A stretch of 64,000 nucleotides of DNA. Source: Acanthochlamys bracteata. Lineage: Eukaryota > Streptophyta > Magnoliopsida > Pandanales > Velloziaceae. Both the position numbers and the translations under genes were made by a program. Shown piece by piece: positions 53,983 to 64,000 of this stretch (positions within the stretch are counted from its first letter, which is position 1; each line of letters opens with the position of its first letter). The notes below the pieces were generated by a model, which ran no database searches, was not told the DNA's origin, and was given only the letters and a program-made list of their open reading frames with translations. Where the stretch lies: contig CM034126.1 of the NCBI GenBank assembly GCA_019914995.1, positions 2,609,001-2,673,000 of the forward strand, in the 5' to 3' direction.

Positions 53983-56900
53983 ATGGCGGATAACGAGCAG
54001 CAGCAGCAAAAGCAGAAGAAAAAGGTGATCGAGATCCCTTCGTACAGCGACGTTGTTGACATTCCATCTTCAGGTTCCAAGCCTTACAATCCTCCTCCAC
54101 CTCGCTCTTCTTCTTTTTCTTCTTCTTCATTCACTACTGCTTTCTCTTTCCTCAAGTCATCAGAGTTCTATAATCCTCCTCCTCCACCACCCAGGTATCA
54201 ATCGATCTCGAATTCATCCATGATCAATTGTTTGTTTCTGCGTCCAGTTCGTTTTTTTTTAAAAATAAATCTTGACGCTATTCATTTTGTCTTTGATAAG
54301 CCAACCTGTTGCTGCTGCTTCAACTTCGTCCCCATCTTCTTCGACTTCGCCTACAGAGGCAGTTGCAGGCAGTAGTAATTCTGCTCAGAATAGGAACGCG
54401 ATTCTTGTCAGCCACAGGCAGGTGAAAATTTGAAGACTTGTAAAATCCATTTTTCTTATGTTAAAAATTTAAAAGATGAAATGTTTTATGTGTTGGTTGT
54501 GTTTGTCTGGGTTCTTTTCAGAAGGGGAACCCACTGCTGAAGCATATAAGAAATGTTAGGTGGGTGTTTGCTGATGTTGTTTGTGATTACTTGCTTGGAC
54601 AGAGCTCCTGTGCTCTATATATTAGGTAAGCAGTCTCCGTTCTTTCGTTTTCTTTCTAATTTTTGCTTTAGTTACACCTTGATTCGCTTGAGTGGTCAGT
54701 TGGGATAGAAACTGCTAGTTGGTTGTTTTCTAAGTTGTTGTAGGCCTTCATCAGAAGTTTACATTTTGTTTAAATGTTGAATTGTTAGTTGGAAACTACT
54801 TGCAATCTTTTTAGCATGTTCAAATTTGAATAAACGGTTGGAGCTTGTAGGCTGCATCAATTTCTATGGAACATTTTTCTGGGTTTCCTCATTCCTGTTT
54901 TCTCCCTTATGCTAGTTGTTACTGATAATTCATACTTTACAGTGAAATGTATAGGGTCAACTTCATGGAACATTCCTTTTGCTGAAAGTTGATGAATTTA
55001 TGGTATATGAAAACATTTGGGAATTTGAATTCCTTGCATTACTGTCTCTGGATGGTGTTGTGACTATGCTTGTTGGTTTGACGTCTTTGATCATTCTTTT
55101 TGTTTGCCATATCAATAATTGCAGTCTGCGCTATCATCTTCTTCATCCAGACTATTTATATTTTCGAATAAGGGAGCTGCAGAAGAACTTCAAGCTTCGT
55201 GTAGTCTTGTGCCATGTCGATGTGGTAAGCTTTTTCATAACCATTTGCTAAACTAGCTTGAACTGCTTTTAATTATTTATTTTAAATTTGAGCACCATCA
55301 TGCTAGTAACTGTTCTTGCTTAATTGTGTTATGTATTTTCTATTTTCTTTTGTGCCATCTGCTTACGTAGAGCTTATATGCTCTTTCTTTCAGGAAGATG
55401 TTGTCAAGCCCTTGCTTGAAGTTACTAGGACTGCAATGCTTCATGATTGCACTCTTTTGTGCGGCTGGAGGTACTGCACATTTCTTTTATGTTTATGTTG
55501 AACTTCAACTGCAGCTTGTGGTTTAAGGAAGAGAACATTACCAAGAGTAAAGGAAGGAAAATTTATTTATGCACCTGAACAGTATCTTTGCTTATGAAGT
55601 CTTTTGTTTTTTCTGGGCTATATGTAGTGGCATGCGATTAAAATACAGCTAATACTCTTTCCTATTAGAGCAGAAATTCTTTATTCTTACCTGTCTCCAA
55701 TCCTTTACTGAATCTTATACTCCTTACATGCAAAACATGAGTATTTCAGATCAAAATAGTGAAGGTTGAAGAAATATTTGTAGGTCATTTCTCCCAAGTT
55801 ACTGCTGAGGATGCCCACCTCCATTAGAGATGCACAGACTTATCTATAGAACAGACTTTATTTGTTTGTTAGTAGATAACTGTGCAAGCTTGGTGGCTTA
55901 CATTATGTCAGTGGACTTCACTAAGCTGCAACTTTTCCAGAATAAGATGGCATAGGTGAAAATAAACACTTAAAAGTTAAGCATTCATAATCTTGTTGAT
56001 TTTCATGAACGCTTATGTTATCATCATTTCATGATATCATAATGGTTTTTGGCACCTGTATATACGACATAACCTATTCTCTCTAGACCATTTAGAATTT
56101 GATTAAGCTTGTCTGTTTGGTTGACTTTGGCATCAGAATGAGTTGAGGCATCTGTTTCTTTAGCACAACGCAAATGTACTTAGTTAGGAAATCTGATGCG
56201 CAGATCAGGACCTCTTTCTTTGATATATGTATGTGTAGAGTTTTCAATCAGCAATGGAATTATCATTTGAAGCGTGCCTCTTCTAACACTCATTTTATTT
56301 GCTATGTAGTTTGGAAGAGTGTGGTCGATATTTGGAGACTATCAAGATATATGAGAACAAGTCTGCCGACAGTATCCGTGAACAGATGGATTCGGACTAT
56401 CTTTCACGGGTATTCTTCTTCTAAAGCTCATGTTGCAAAAGCTGGCATGAAAGTTAGTTCGGCTCTGTGTTGAATATAATGAGCGAAGCATGTTTTCTTT
56501 TTCAATAAATATACCTTTATGTGTTAGTTTTCACCTTTTCACTAAGCGTACTCTGCATTTTGCAGCTGACTCATGCTCTTACTTCCATCAGGCATGTAAA
56601 CAAGACAGATGTAGTTACACTTGGTTCTACCTTTGGGGTAAGCCTGACAAGTTTCTGTTGCATAAGTGATTCCTTTAGAATTAGATACATCATAGATTCA
56701 TGGTAAATTTTGTTGTTGGCCAAAGATCCCTCTTATCATATTAACTATGGTGATTACCGTCATGGCCAGAATATTGGAAGACATTTGTCTGCCGGCAAAT
56801 CCTTTAAGATACTTCATCAGAATTTTTGTAATTTGAAACTGAGAATCAATGCTGATTTCCTCTGCGAAGCTGCATCTTTGAAGCAGCATGAATTATCTAT

Positions 56901-57654
56901 ACTATGTTCTAATAAGTCTTACTGAAAGTTTGTCTCTGTAATTAATCACTGATCCGTTTAAAATGTTTGAAATGCAGTCCTTGTCACATATTATGGATGC
57001 ATCCATGGAAGACTTAGCCAGGTGTCCTGGTATCGGTGAGAAGAAGGTAGTTGATCTGATGGTTTTCTTCTTTTTAATATTCACAAATGTAGATACTTCA
57101 TTGGATTCTTTCTTGTTCTAGTTTTAGTTTGTCCTTCTATTTTTGGTTAATTATATATTACCCTCCTAAGCCAGTTGGCCAGTTATCAGTATCAAGAGGA
57201 TCAATAAGCCAGTCGTCCTGTCCATTCTAACAGGCGTTTCATATTACTGTGTAGCTCTATAGCCATCTTTTTCTCGACTATCCTATTAGTGATAAACCTA
57301 ACATTTTTCTTACTACAGGTAAAACGACTCTATGATACTTTCCATGAACCATTCAGGCGGGTAACAAAAACCATTGCTTCTTTACCTGCTGAAGACTTGC
57401 CTACAGAAGTTGACCAAGGGGAACTAGAGAAGACACCTGCAGATGCTCCGGAAGCACAGGTTGATTCATCTAGAAGTAGAAAGGAGTCGAGTCCAGATGT
57501 TCGATCTGCATTAAGTGCTGCTTTCGCAAAATATAGAGACAAAGTTCGTAAAAGGGATAGAGAGGGCAACACGGTTGGACAGGGGAGTGGCACTAATGTG
57601 GCATCAAAAGAATCTGATAAAATAAATAGGAAAACAAATGGGAATGTTGACTGA
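53983..57654 (+). CDS. ERCC1: DNA excision repair protein ERCC1
   Basis: The non-catalytic partner of XPF in the structure-specific endonuclease of nucleotide excision repair, crosslink repair and recombination; nuclear. Nine coding exons: 53983..54194, 54301..54421, 54522..54625, 55125..55224, 55394..55470, 56310..56409, 56566..56637, 56978..57046 and 57319..57654 (1191 nt, 396 residues; the Arabidopsis protein is about 410). The N-terminus is low complexity (Gln, Pro and Ser runs). The central nuclease-like domain starts [20 protein letters not shown] and includes [19 protein letters not shown] and [15 protein letters not shown]. The tandem helix-hairpin-helix region carries [17 protein letters not shown] and [21 protein letters not shown] charged plant-specific tail follows ([20 protein letters not shown]). 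As in the family, the nuclease catalytic motif is absent. Confidence 0.96.
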
Positions 57655-59445
57655 CCGGCGGTAGTAGGCTAGAAGGTGGCGAAGATGTACATGTAACTAT
57701 GTAAGGAATGACAGACAAGGAGAATTAACCTTGAAGCTATAGCATACATGACGGTGGACTGATCAGCACATTTTTAGTGATGGGAGTACCTGTACCGCCT
57801 TGATTTTTAGCTTCTTGTACACGCAGCAGATGTAAAGTGCTAGGGTTTTTGTTTTCTGTGAATTATTTGCTTGTCAACTCGAGATTCTGAATTGAAATGG
57901 AAGTCCAGTAAAGATTTGGTCATATTAATTCTGAGATGCGCTGTGAAACCGTTATTCCTCGCCATTCTGACTCGAGCGAAAGTTATGCACCTGTTATGGG
58001 ATCGAATTACAAAATAAACATGTAACAATTCATCTGGCTCAAAAATTTCTCGTGAAAGAAAACAGAGTATGACAAAGTTGCCTGGGTACATCTCTTGCTC
58101 TCAAAAGAGCATTTTCCTCCTGATTCCTTTATACGAAGCTCTACAAACAGCCCATAAACACAACCCAAAGCCTGTTTCAGTCCCTGCACATCCATCTCCA
58201 ACTCTTCTTCTTCCTCTGCTCCATCCCCACCGTCCTATCTCTCCACCATCTCCCACTTCTCTTCATCCTCTCAACAGCACGAGATAACAGCCGGGCGTTT
58301 CCTCCCGTATCTCCTCAAGCTTCAAACAAAACCTGTTCTTCCTTTTTCTACTTGAAATCTTCACCTTCACCACCAACGCAACATCGTTCTCATCCGCAAC
58401 AGCGATGTCCGCCGCCGTCACACCGACGTCTTTCTCTGCGGCACAATAGCAAAACTCAATTCTCCACTCTCCATTACTGTTCTTATTGAATGATCCCTTC
58501 AATATCTCTGCTCCGACGACAATTTCAAAATTTGATCCCGAACAATCTTTAAGATATTTTTAAAAACATTTTTATTTATATTTTATAATAAATTTTATAC
58601 TATTTATAAAATTTTAAAAAAAATAATTTACCATCAAATTTTATTATTATTATTTTTAAAATATTTTTATTTAAATAAATTTTATTTTATAAATATTTCT
58701 AAATAATACTAAAAAATCGATTAGTGTTTCAAAGAGTCTCGTGCTTTTGTGCCCATATGTGGTTATCATGATAGTTTTTTAATTTTTTTAATTTTATATT
58801 TTTTAATATATATTTTATAAATATTTAAAAATTTAGATAATATAAAAAAATTTTACAAAATAATATTTTTTTATTATATATTTTTATTATTTTTTTTAAA
58901 AATAAAAAAAATATAATTTATTTTTTTAAAAAAAATATCTTTTATTTTTAAAAAATTCAATTTTATAAACATTACCAAACGCACCCTATATCGGTTAACA
59001 TAAACACGCTCATCTTCTGGGTTTTTTCGACCATACTATTACAAAATTATACTTGTAAAACAAATTATAAATCAATAAAAAAGTAACATATCGTGATCAA
59101 TAAGGGGAAATAGAGCAGTTTGGCATCAACTTGACAATTTTTGTCGAAGTGGAGATCCAGCAAACGTTTACTACAACATTATCAACGCTTTGAAGACAAT
59201 CCACTGGAGATTGGCCGGGTAGGTAAAGTTCAATACAAGCACTGCTATTGTATGCCACACAGGTCGCACAAAAACATTGGGAATCTTATGTGTCTACAAC
59301 AACATCATGACACAACATATGCGTCCAGCTAGGTCTTGCTGTTAGAATTTAAAATCAAGTGCAACTCCAAGAGAATTTGGAGATGACTATCATGTACATA
59401 GAAAATACACACACAATGTTTGTTTGAAGTTAACAGCTATAACAC
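57655..59445. other. Tail-to-tail interval between ERCC1 and the kinesin
   Basis: Left: ERCC1 3' UTR. Middle: a possible gene relic at 58165-58560 (listed separately). A very AT-rich block (58540-58990) ends in an inverted GGGTGCGTTTGG-type MITE end (near 58966-58986), but I cannot place its partner. Right: kinesin 3' UTR. Confidence 0.45.
58165..58560 (-). pseudogene. Possible remnant of an unrecognised protein gene
   Basis: On the minus strand a frame runs from about 58560 to a stop at 58263 and reads EWRIEFCYCAAEKDVGVTAA, then ADENDVALVVKVKISSRKRK and RFCLKLEEIREE. A second frame continues without a gap (VERMKRSGRWWRDRTVGMEQ, then RWMCRD), suggesting one frameshift near 58275. Codon use and composition are unlike the flanking AT-rich sequence. 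I do not recognise the family, see no start codon that I trust, and cannot exclude chance. Confidence 0.3.
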
Positions 59446-62400
59446 TTACAACCAACCTCTTATCTTCTCCCTCTCCTTGACTCCAGGAACCTGTTGCTCT
59501 CTAATGGATTTTCTGTGAACAGAAGTCTTTTGCACACTAACACCTTTTGCAAGCCTTCCGAATGCTTTTGATGTATCTAGTTTCCGCACTCTACTTGTTC
59601 CACTCGCTAATGCCTTCTTCTCAATCATGGTGGCAGCAGGTAATGCCATATAGTTCTCAAGCTCTGCAGTTGTTCCACTTTGAAGTTCCCTCTTCCTTTT
59701 TATTTCATGAAGGGACTCCACACCTCTTAACAAAACTGAAGATCCTTGAGCGACAGGTTGTTGGTTGATAGAGTTCGAGCTTCTTAATATATGAGGTTCA
59801 GCTTCACTCATTAACTCAGTATCGTTACCTCTTGAGACCATAGTCAATTGTACTGGCGTTGCTTCTGCAGGTTGTACAAACAACATTGAATTGGGTCGCT
59901 CCTTTTCACGTAGTTTCAGCTCAAGCTCCTTAATCTGCATATAGCAGAAATAATTACTCTTCTAGCTTCAATCTAATTGGTAACTAATTAGTAGTTGCTA
60001 ATTTTCGCCAAATAGCATACTAAGTATTTAGAGAAAAATGGCTAGCAAGGACTATGTTTTAACAACTACCTTGTGCTCAAATTGTCTTTGCTCCCTGAGT
60101 TTGTCTTCAAGAAGATCTTTTACCTGCGTATGGAGCATTTACTTCGTTAAGAAAACAATAAGAGCTTCTTACCTTGGTGTTAATGCAATTTAACATAAAG
60201 CACAAATAATAAATAAGGAACCTTCTGCTGAAGTGCCCTGGACTCAGCATGTTGTTGTTCCTTTAATTTGGCTTCTAACTCCTTAACCTGGAGGGGTAAT
60301 TATGTCAAGTATAACTAACTTGATTAAGAAAACATGAATACAATTGTGTTATGATGTATAACCTTTATTTGAAGGTTTAAAAGTGTCTCTTCCTTGCCAT
60401 TCAATCTTTCTGAGAGCTCCCACTGTTGAGTCTCCAGGGCTTTGTTCTTGAGAATGAAAGGATTTGTTAGTAGCTACTTTGACTTAAAACAGCCATGAGA
60501 TGAACATAAAATTCTCTTTGTAAAGCTTCCAGTACCTTTTCTAGCAGTTCTTTGCAAAGTTGATCTTTTCCTTTGTTCTTGTTCTCTGAATTTTGACAAG
60601 TCTCCTCTAGTTTCCTTAGGGATTCTTCCTTGAGCCTCAGTTCTTGCCTCACTTTTTCAAGCTACAATTATGTGAAGTCAGTTAGCACATAAAGAGATAG
60701 GAGCAACATCATAAACATATTCTGACAAAGAAACATGAACACTACACTTACCAATTGTTTAGCCTTCTGAAATTCACCTGTATCGATATGTTTCTTTGCA
60801 GGACCCAACTCTATTCCACGAACTCGGGAAGCAAAGTTCAATGAACAAAGTGTTTCCCCCAAGTCTCTCTCTGAAGGACTAATTTGTACAAACATCAGAG
60901 TCTTAGCATCACCTCCTGCATGCATAAAATACCGCAACACAGGTATAAATTAGCAGCAGAATGAAGGCAACACATTCTATAGATTAGAACAAATTTTCAA
61001 AAGAAAAACTCTATCAGATGTATTTTCTTTTAATATAGTGGTCTAAACATTCAAGTTAAGCTGCTATGACCAGTATTATATTATACAGCTTAGTAGTTCT
61101 GCAACAAAAATTTAGTTCAATACCTAATGAGTCCTGCAGCAAATGCGTCAACTTGGAATTCCTGCAGAAGCAGACGCAACAGATCATGAATCATTGTTAA
61201 GCATTCCTGTCCAATTATTAAGTTAGTGACAGACCTGAAAGGTATATGACTATTTTTAGCGGCAAGAGCAGATATGACATCTCCAAGTGCAGAAAGAGAT
61301 TTGTTAATATTTTGGGCTTCCTTAAGTCTTTCTCCCTGTGCATCAGTCTTTGCAACTCTTTCGCTTCCAGCCAGATCAACAAGCCAGAGCTTACTTTTTG
61401 TGCAGTCTCCACTCATCAAGTTCTTTGATTTGACTATTACACAAAGCATGCTGAAATGATGTGTACAATTAATAAGATAATAACCACAATAATGAACAAA
61501 ACCATAAATTGAAACTACCAATGAGATCGACTGCTGTGCTCATTCACGTTATTAGATCCAACAGCTCTAGCTCTACTCCCTGCTTGTAGTACATCCCAAA
61601 CTTCCTTTATATTAGTAACTGCTGCCTCAACCATACCAGGGACATGGTATGATCCTTCAGGGGCTTGTCTAACCTCCAGCCTGTACGCACAGAGCCAAAA
61701 AAAATTTGTTACACCAATGCAACGTTAACAGTTAGCAGGAAACATGCCTTGAGTTACAAATCATCAAAAACTGAAATAGATAGTCTCTTATTTAAGCAAC
61801 ATACTTTTTTGAAGATGGAGATGTTGCCAGCAAGTCTCTTATTTGCTCATTATAAACCTCAAGAACACTAACAGAAATGTCATATGTGAATGTCTCCTTT
61901 CTTTCTTCAGCAATTTTAAACAGCTCTTCCAATGTCCTATAGTTCACACCCCTATTCTTCTCAGTTCCCTCCATTGTGAAAGTCTTTCCAGTTCCAGTTT
62001 GCCCATATGCTAAAATGCATACATTATATCCATCCAACACTGATGTGACCAAAGGCGAAGCATCCGCATATATATCCTCTGCCAATAAGGAACCAAAATC
62101 AGTGAAGTAGATCAAGACCAAACATCTAGGCTGCTTTAGTTAGTAGCACAACCAATTCCATTCAGGAAAGCTCCAAATGAACATCATATAAAACAGCGAG
62201 TAATGCATTTATGCAGTAACAAGTAGTTGTAAGAAATAGCTCATGACATCTTCATTCCAAGGATCTACTCACCCTGATCGTCTTTTGGTGTGAAAACTCT
62301 GTCAAACTTGAAAGTTTTCTTGGCAGATCCACCACTTATGACACCCAGCTCTCCATCTTTAGCAGATTCAAAGTCCACAATCATTGAGCAATCTGAGGAG

Positions 62401-64000
62401 ACTTCTTCCTTACTTAGAGGACGGCACCTACAGAAGACCCTGATATTTCCTAAAACCAGTGCAAGCAAGGCTTTATGTACGGAATCAGCATTCTAAAAAA
62501 TAGGTACATAGTATGAATAAGAGACAAAGAAATAGTTGCATGCCTTTTAGCTCCTGTAGCTGGTTGTACAACTTCTTTCTCTTCAAAAGCTCGTCATTGT
62601 ACTTCATCTTAAGTTCATCCCATTGGGCAACTGTATAGCAGAAATTGTATCAGTAGTTAACCATAGATTATTAGATTGGAAGTCTTAAAACAACGGACTC
62701 CCTTTTAAAATAAGAAGGCCTTTTGACTGACCTAAGGTCTGTACTGCAGCTATCATCTTACTTAAATTTGGTATTGAATCAGCACATTGGTGTGCATCGG
62801 AGGAGAGCTGTTTCTGCTCTTCTTTCATAACCTTGGAGACAATATAGTAGATTAGAACGCAAGTTAATTTTGTTAAAGACAGAAAAGACCTATATCAAAT
62901 TCTTCGTATATACATTAAGAGTGAGGGATACCTTAACTTTGCGTTCCAGATCATAAACAGCAGCAGCCCATTTATTCTTATCGCTCTCATACATTTCAGT
63001 AGCCACCCTAAGCTCCTCCATATGTTTCTTCATAGCACCCTCTGAGCTCATAAAACCACATATAAAATGCATACTGCAAATAAATGAGATCACCCTTAAA
63101 TCTAAATTTTAAGCACCTACCAAGAGTATCATTATGCATGAGCTTATCATGGAATTCCATGCTCAGTTTCTGTAGCTGCTCATTCTTGGAGTCTAACAAC
63201 ATCCACACCTCATGGCACTCATCACTTTTAGATTGGCACTGACTTGAAAGTTCCTGTATTTTCTTCTCAAGTTTTGCAGTAAGTCTCTTATGCCGTCCTT
63301 TCATCTGAAAGATAAAAAGTCAACGGTATAATACAGAAATATTTCCAAGTAAATAGAGATCAGAAGTGCTTTCTGTTGCATGCATAGTTCATATAACCTG
63401 AGCTGGAGAAACTGGGATTTCAGTTGCACAGTTAGTACATATAACATACTCAGAATCTTGTGCAGATCCTGATTTCAGATTCAGCAAAAACAGTGTCAGA
63501 CCCAACTTGAAAGGTAACAAGAGTTCAAAAATTGATCATCAAGTAAATGCTTACCCTGTTTTGGGGCTCTTCTTATACCAATTCCGCATACCACTGGAGA
63601 CCCTCTAATCTCTTGAAATCTTACATCCAACATGCCATCTCTTAGAACAGCAATTCTGATATCTGTTATTCTTAAAGGTCTATTAGCTCCAACTACTGAA
63701 AATATATCAAACTCTGATAACACCTGCATTGTATTCCAAAAGAACATAAAAACTAGCCTGCTTACAAAAATATTGAAATCAGAAAGAAAGAAGATGCTAA
63801 CTCTTGCCTTTTCTTCTTGCACAAAGACATCAAAAACCCTTATCCCTTTAGGTCCACTAGTATAAATAATCTCAGCAAAGTGCAAATCAACCAGATAGTC
63901 TCCAGCGACAAGGCCTTCGAACTTGTAGCTGAAGTTCCCATACCGTACGGATTGGTACAACAATGGGTAATCACCAGCATCATTAATTGCCTCATATGTT
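59446..64000 (-). CDS. Kinesin-14 (KIN-14) with N-terminal malectin domain, 5' end outside window
   Basis: A C-terminal-lineage kinesin, expected to be a minus-end-directed microtubule motor. Exons seen (right to left): 63802..>64000, 63555..63723, 63398..63468, 63121..63304, 62932..63041, 62732..62831, 62544..62630, 62273..62449, 61805..62078, 61519..61680, 61235..61450, 61124..61161, 60752..60915, 60536..60661, 60363..60446, 60222..60287, 60070..60123 and 59446..59934. Order of domains: malectin-like di-glucose-binding region ([20 protein letters not shown], then RVFDVFVQ), coiled coil, KIN-14 neck ([14 protein letters not shown]), motor with P-loop GQTGTGKT, switch [10 protein letters not shown] and switch [11 protein letters not shown], coiled coil, and a basic tail ending KIRGWL. 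This is the At1g72250/At2g22610 type. One intron has a GC donor. Phases agree throughout and no damage is seen. Confidence 0.95.

Overview
The window is nuclear DNA from a flowering plant. The evidence is spliced genes with GT-AG introns in AT-rich sequence, plant-type families (RS31-type SR protein, phytocyanin, KIN-14 kinesin with a malectin domain, plant BRR2), Tourist-like MITEs, a hAT transposon and a piece of plastid DNA inside an intron. I cannot fix the species. Gene models below were built by hand from open frames and splice signals; every complete model closes in frame across all of its exons.

Layout. 0.6-1.0 kb: first two coding exons of an RNA polymerase III TFIIS-like subunit (-). 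2.5-6.1 kb: a Yippee-like gene (-) broken by a 2.9 kb hAT transposon in its second coding exon, with a MITE directly against its start codon. 7.9-10.9 kb: SR splicing factor RS31 (-). 11.2-16.3 kb: a decayed, intron-containing copy of the m6A methyltransferase gene MTA (+), with an atpI-derived plastid insertion in one intron. 16.6-17.3 kb: an early nodulin-like phytocyanin (-). 17.8-18.4 kb: intronless TIM23 (+). 18.4-23.4 kb: about 5 kb without a gene I can support. 23.4-30.9 kb: the spliceosomal helicase BRR2 (-). 32.1-36.9 kb: an MFSD5-like MFS transporter (-) with a long TATATG microsatellite in an intron. 37-39 kb: a cluster of MITEs. 39.9-44.9 kb: MYG1 exonuclease (-). 44.9-49.2 kb: gene-free, with a roughly 400 bp foldback element. 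49.2-50.7 kb: an intronless BCS1-like AAA-ATPase (+). 54.0-57.7 kb: ERCC1 (+). 59.4 kb to the right edge: a KIN-14 kinesin (-), 5' end missing.

These are unrelated housekeeping genes, as is usual in plants, with no operon-like pathway. RNA metabolism is well represented (Pol III subunit, RS31, MTA relic, BRR2), but I attach no functional meaning to that. I found no convincing undescribed multi-gene system. The most interesting items are structural: the transposon-split Yippee gene with an exact 8 bp target duplication, the MTA pseudogene carrying a plastid DNA insertion, and the long foldback element.
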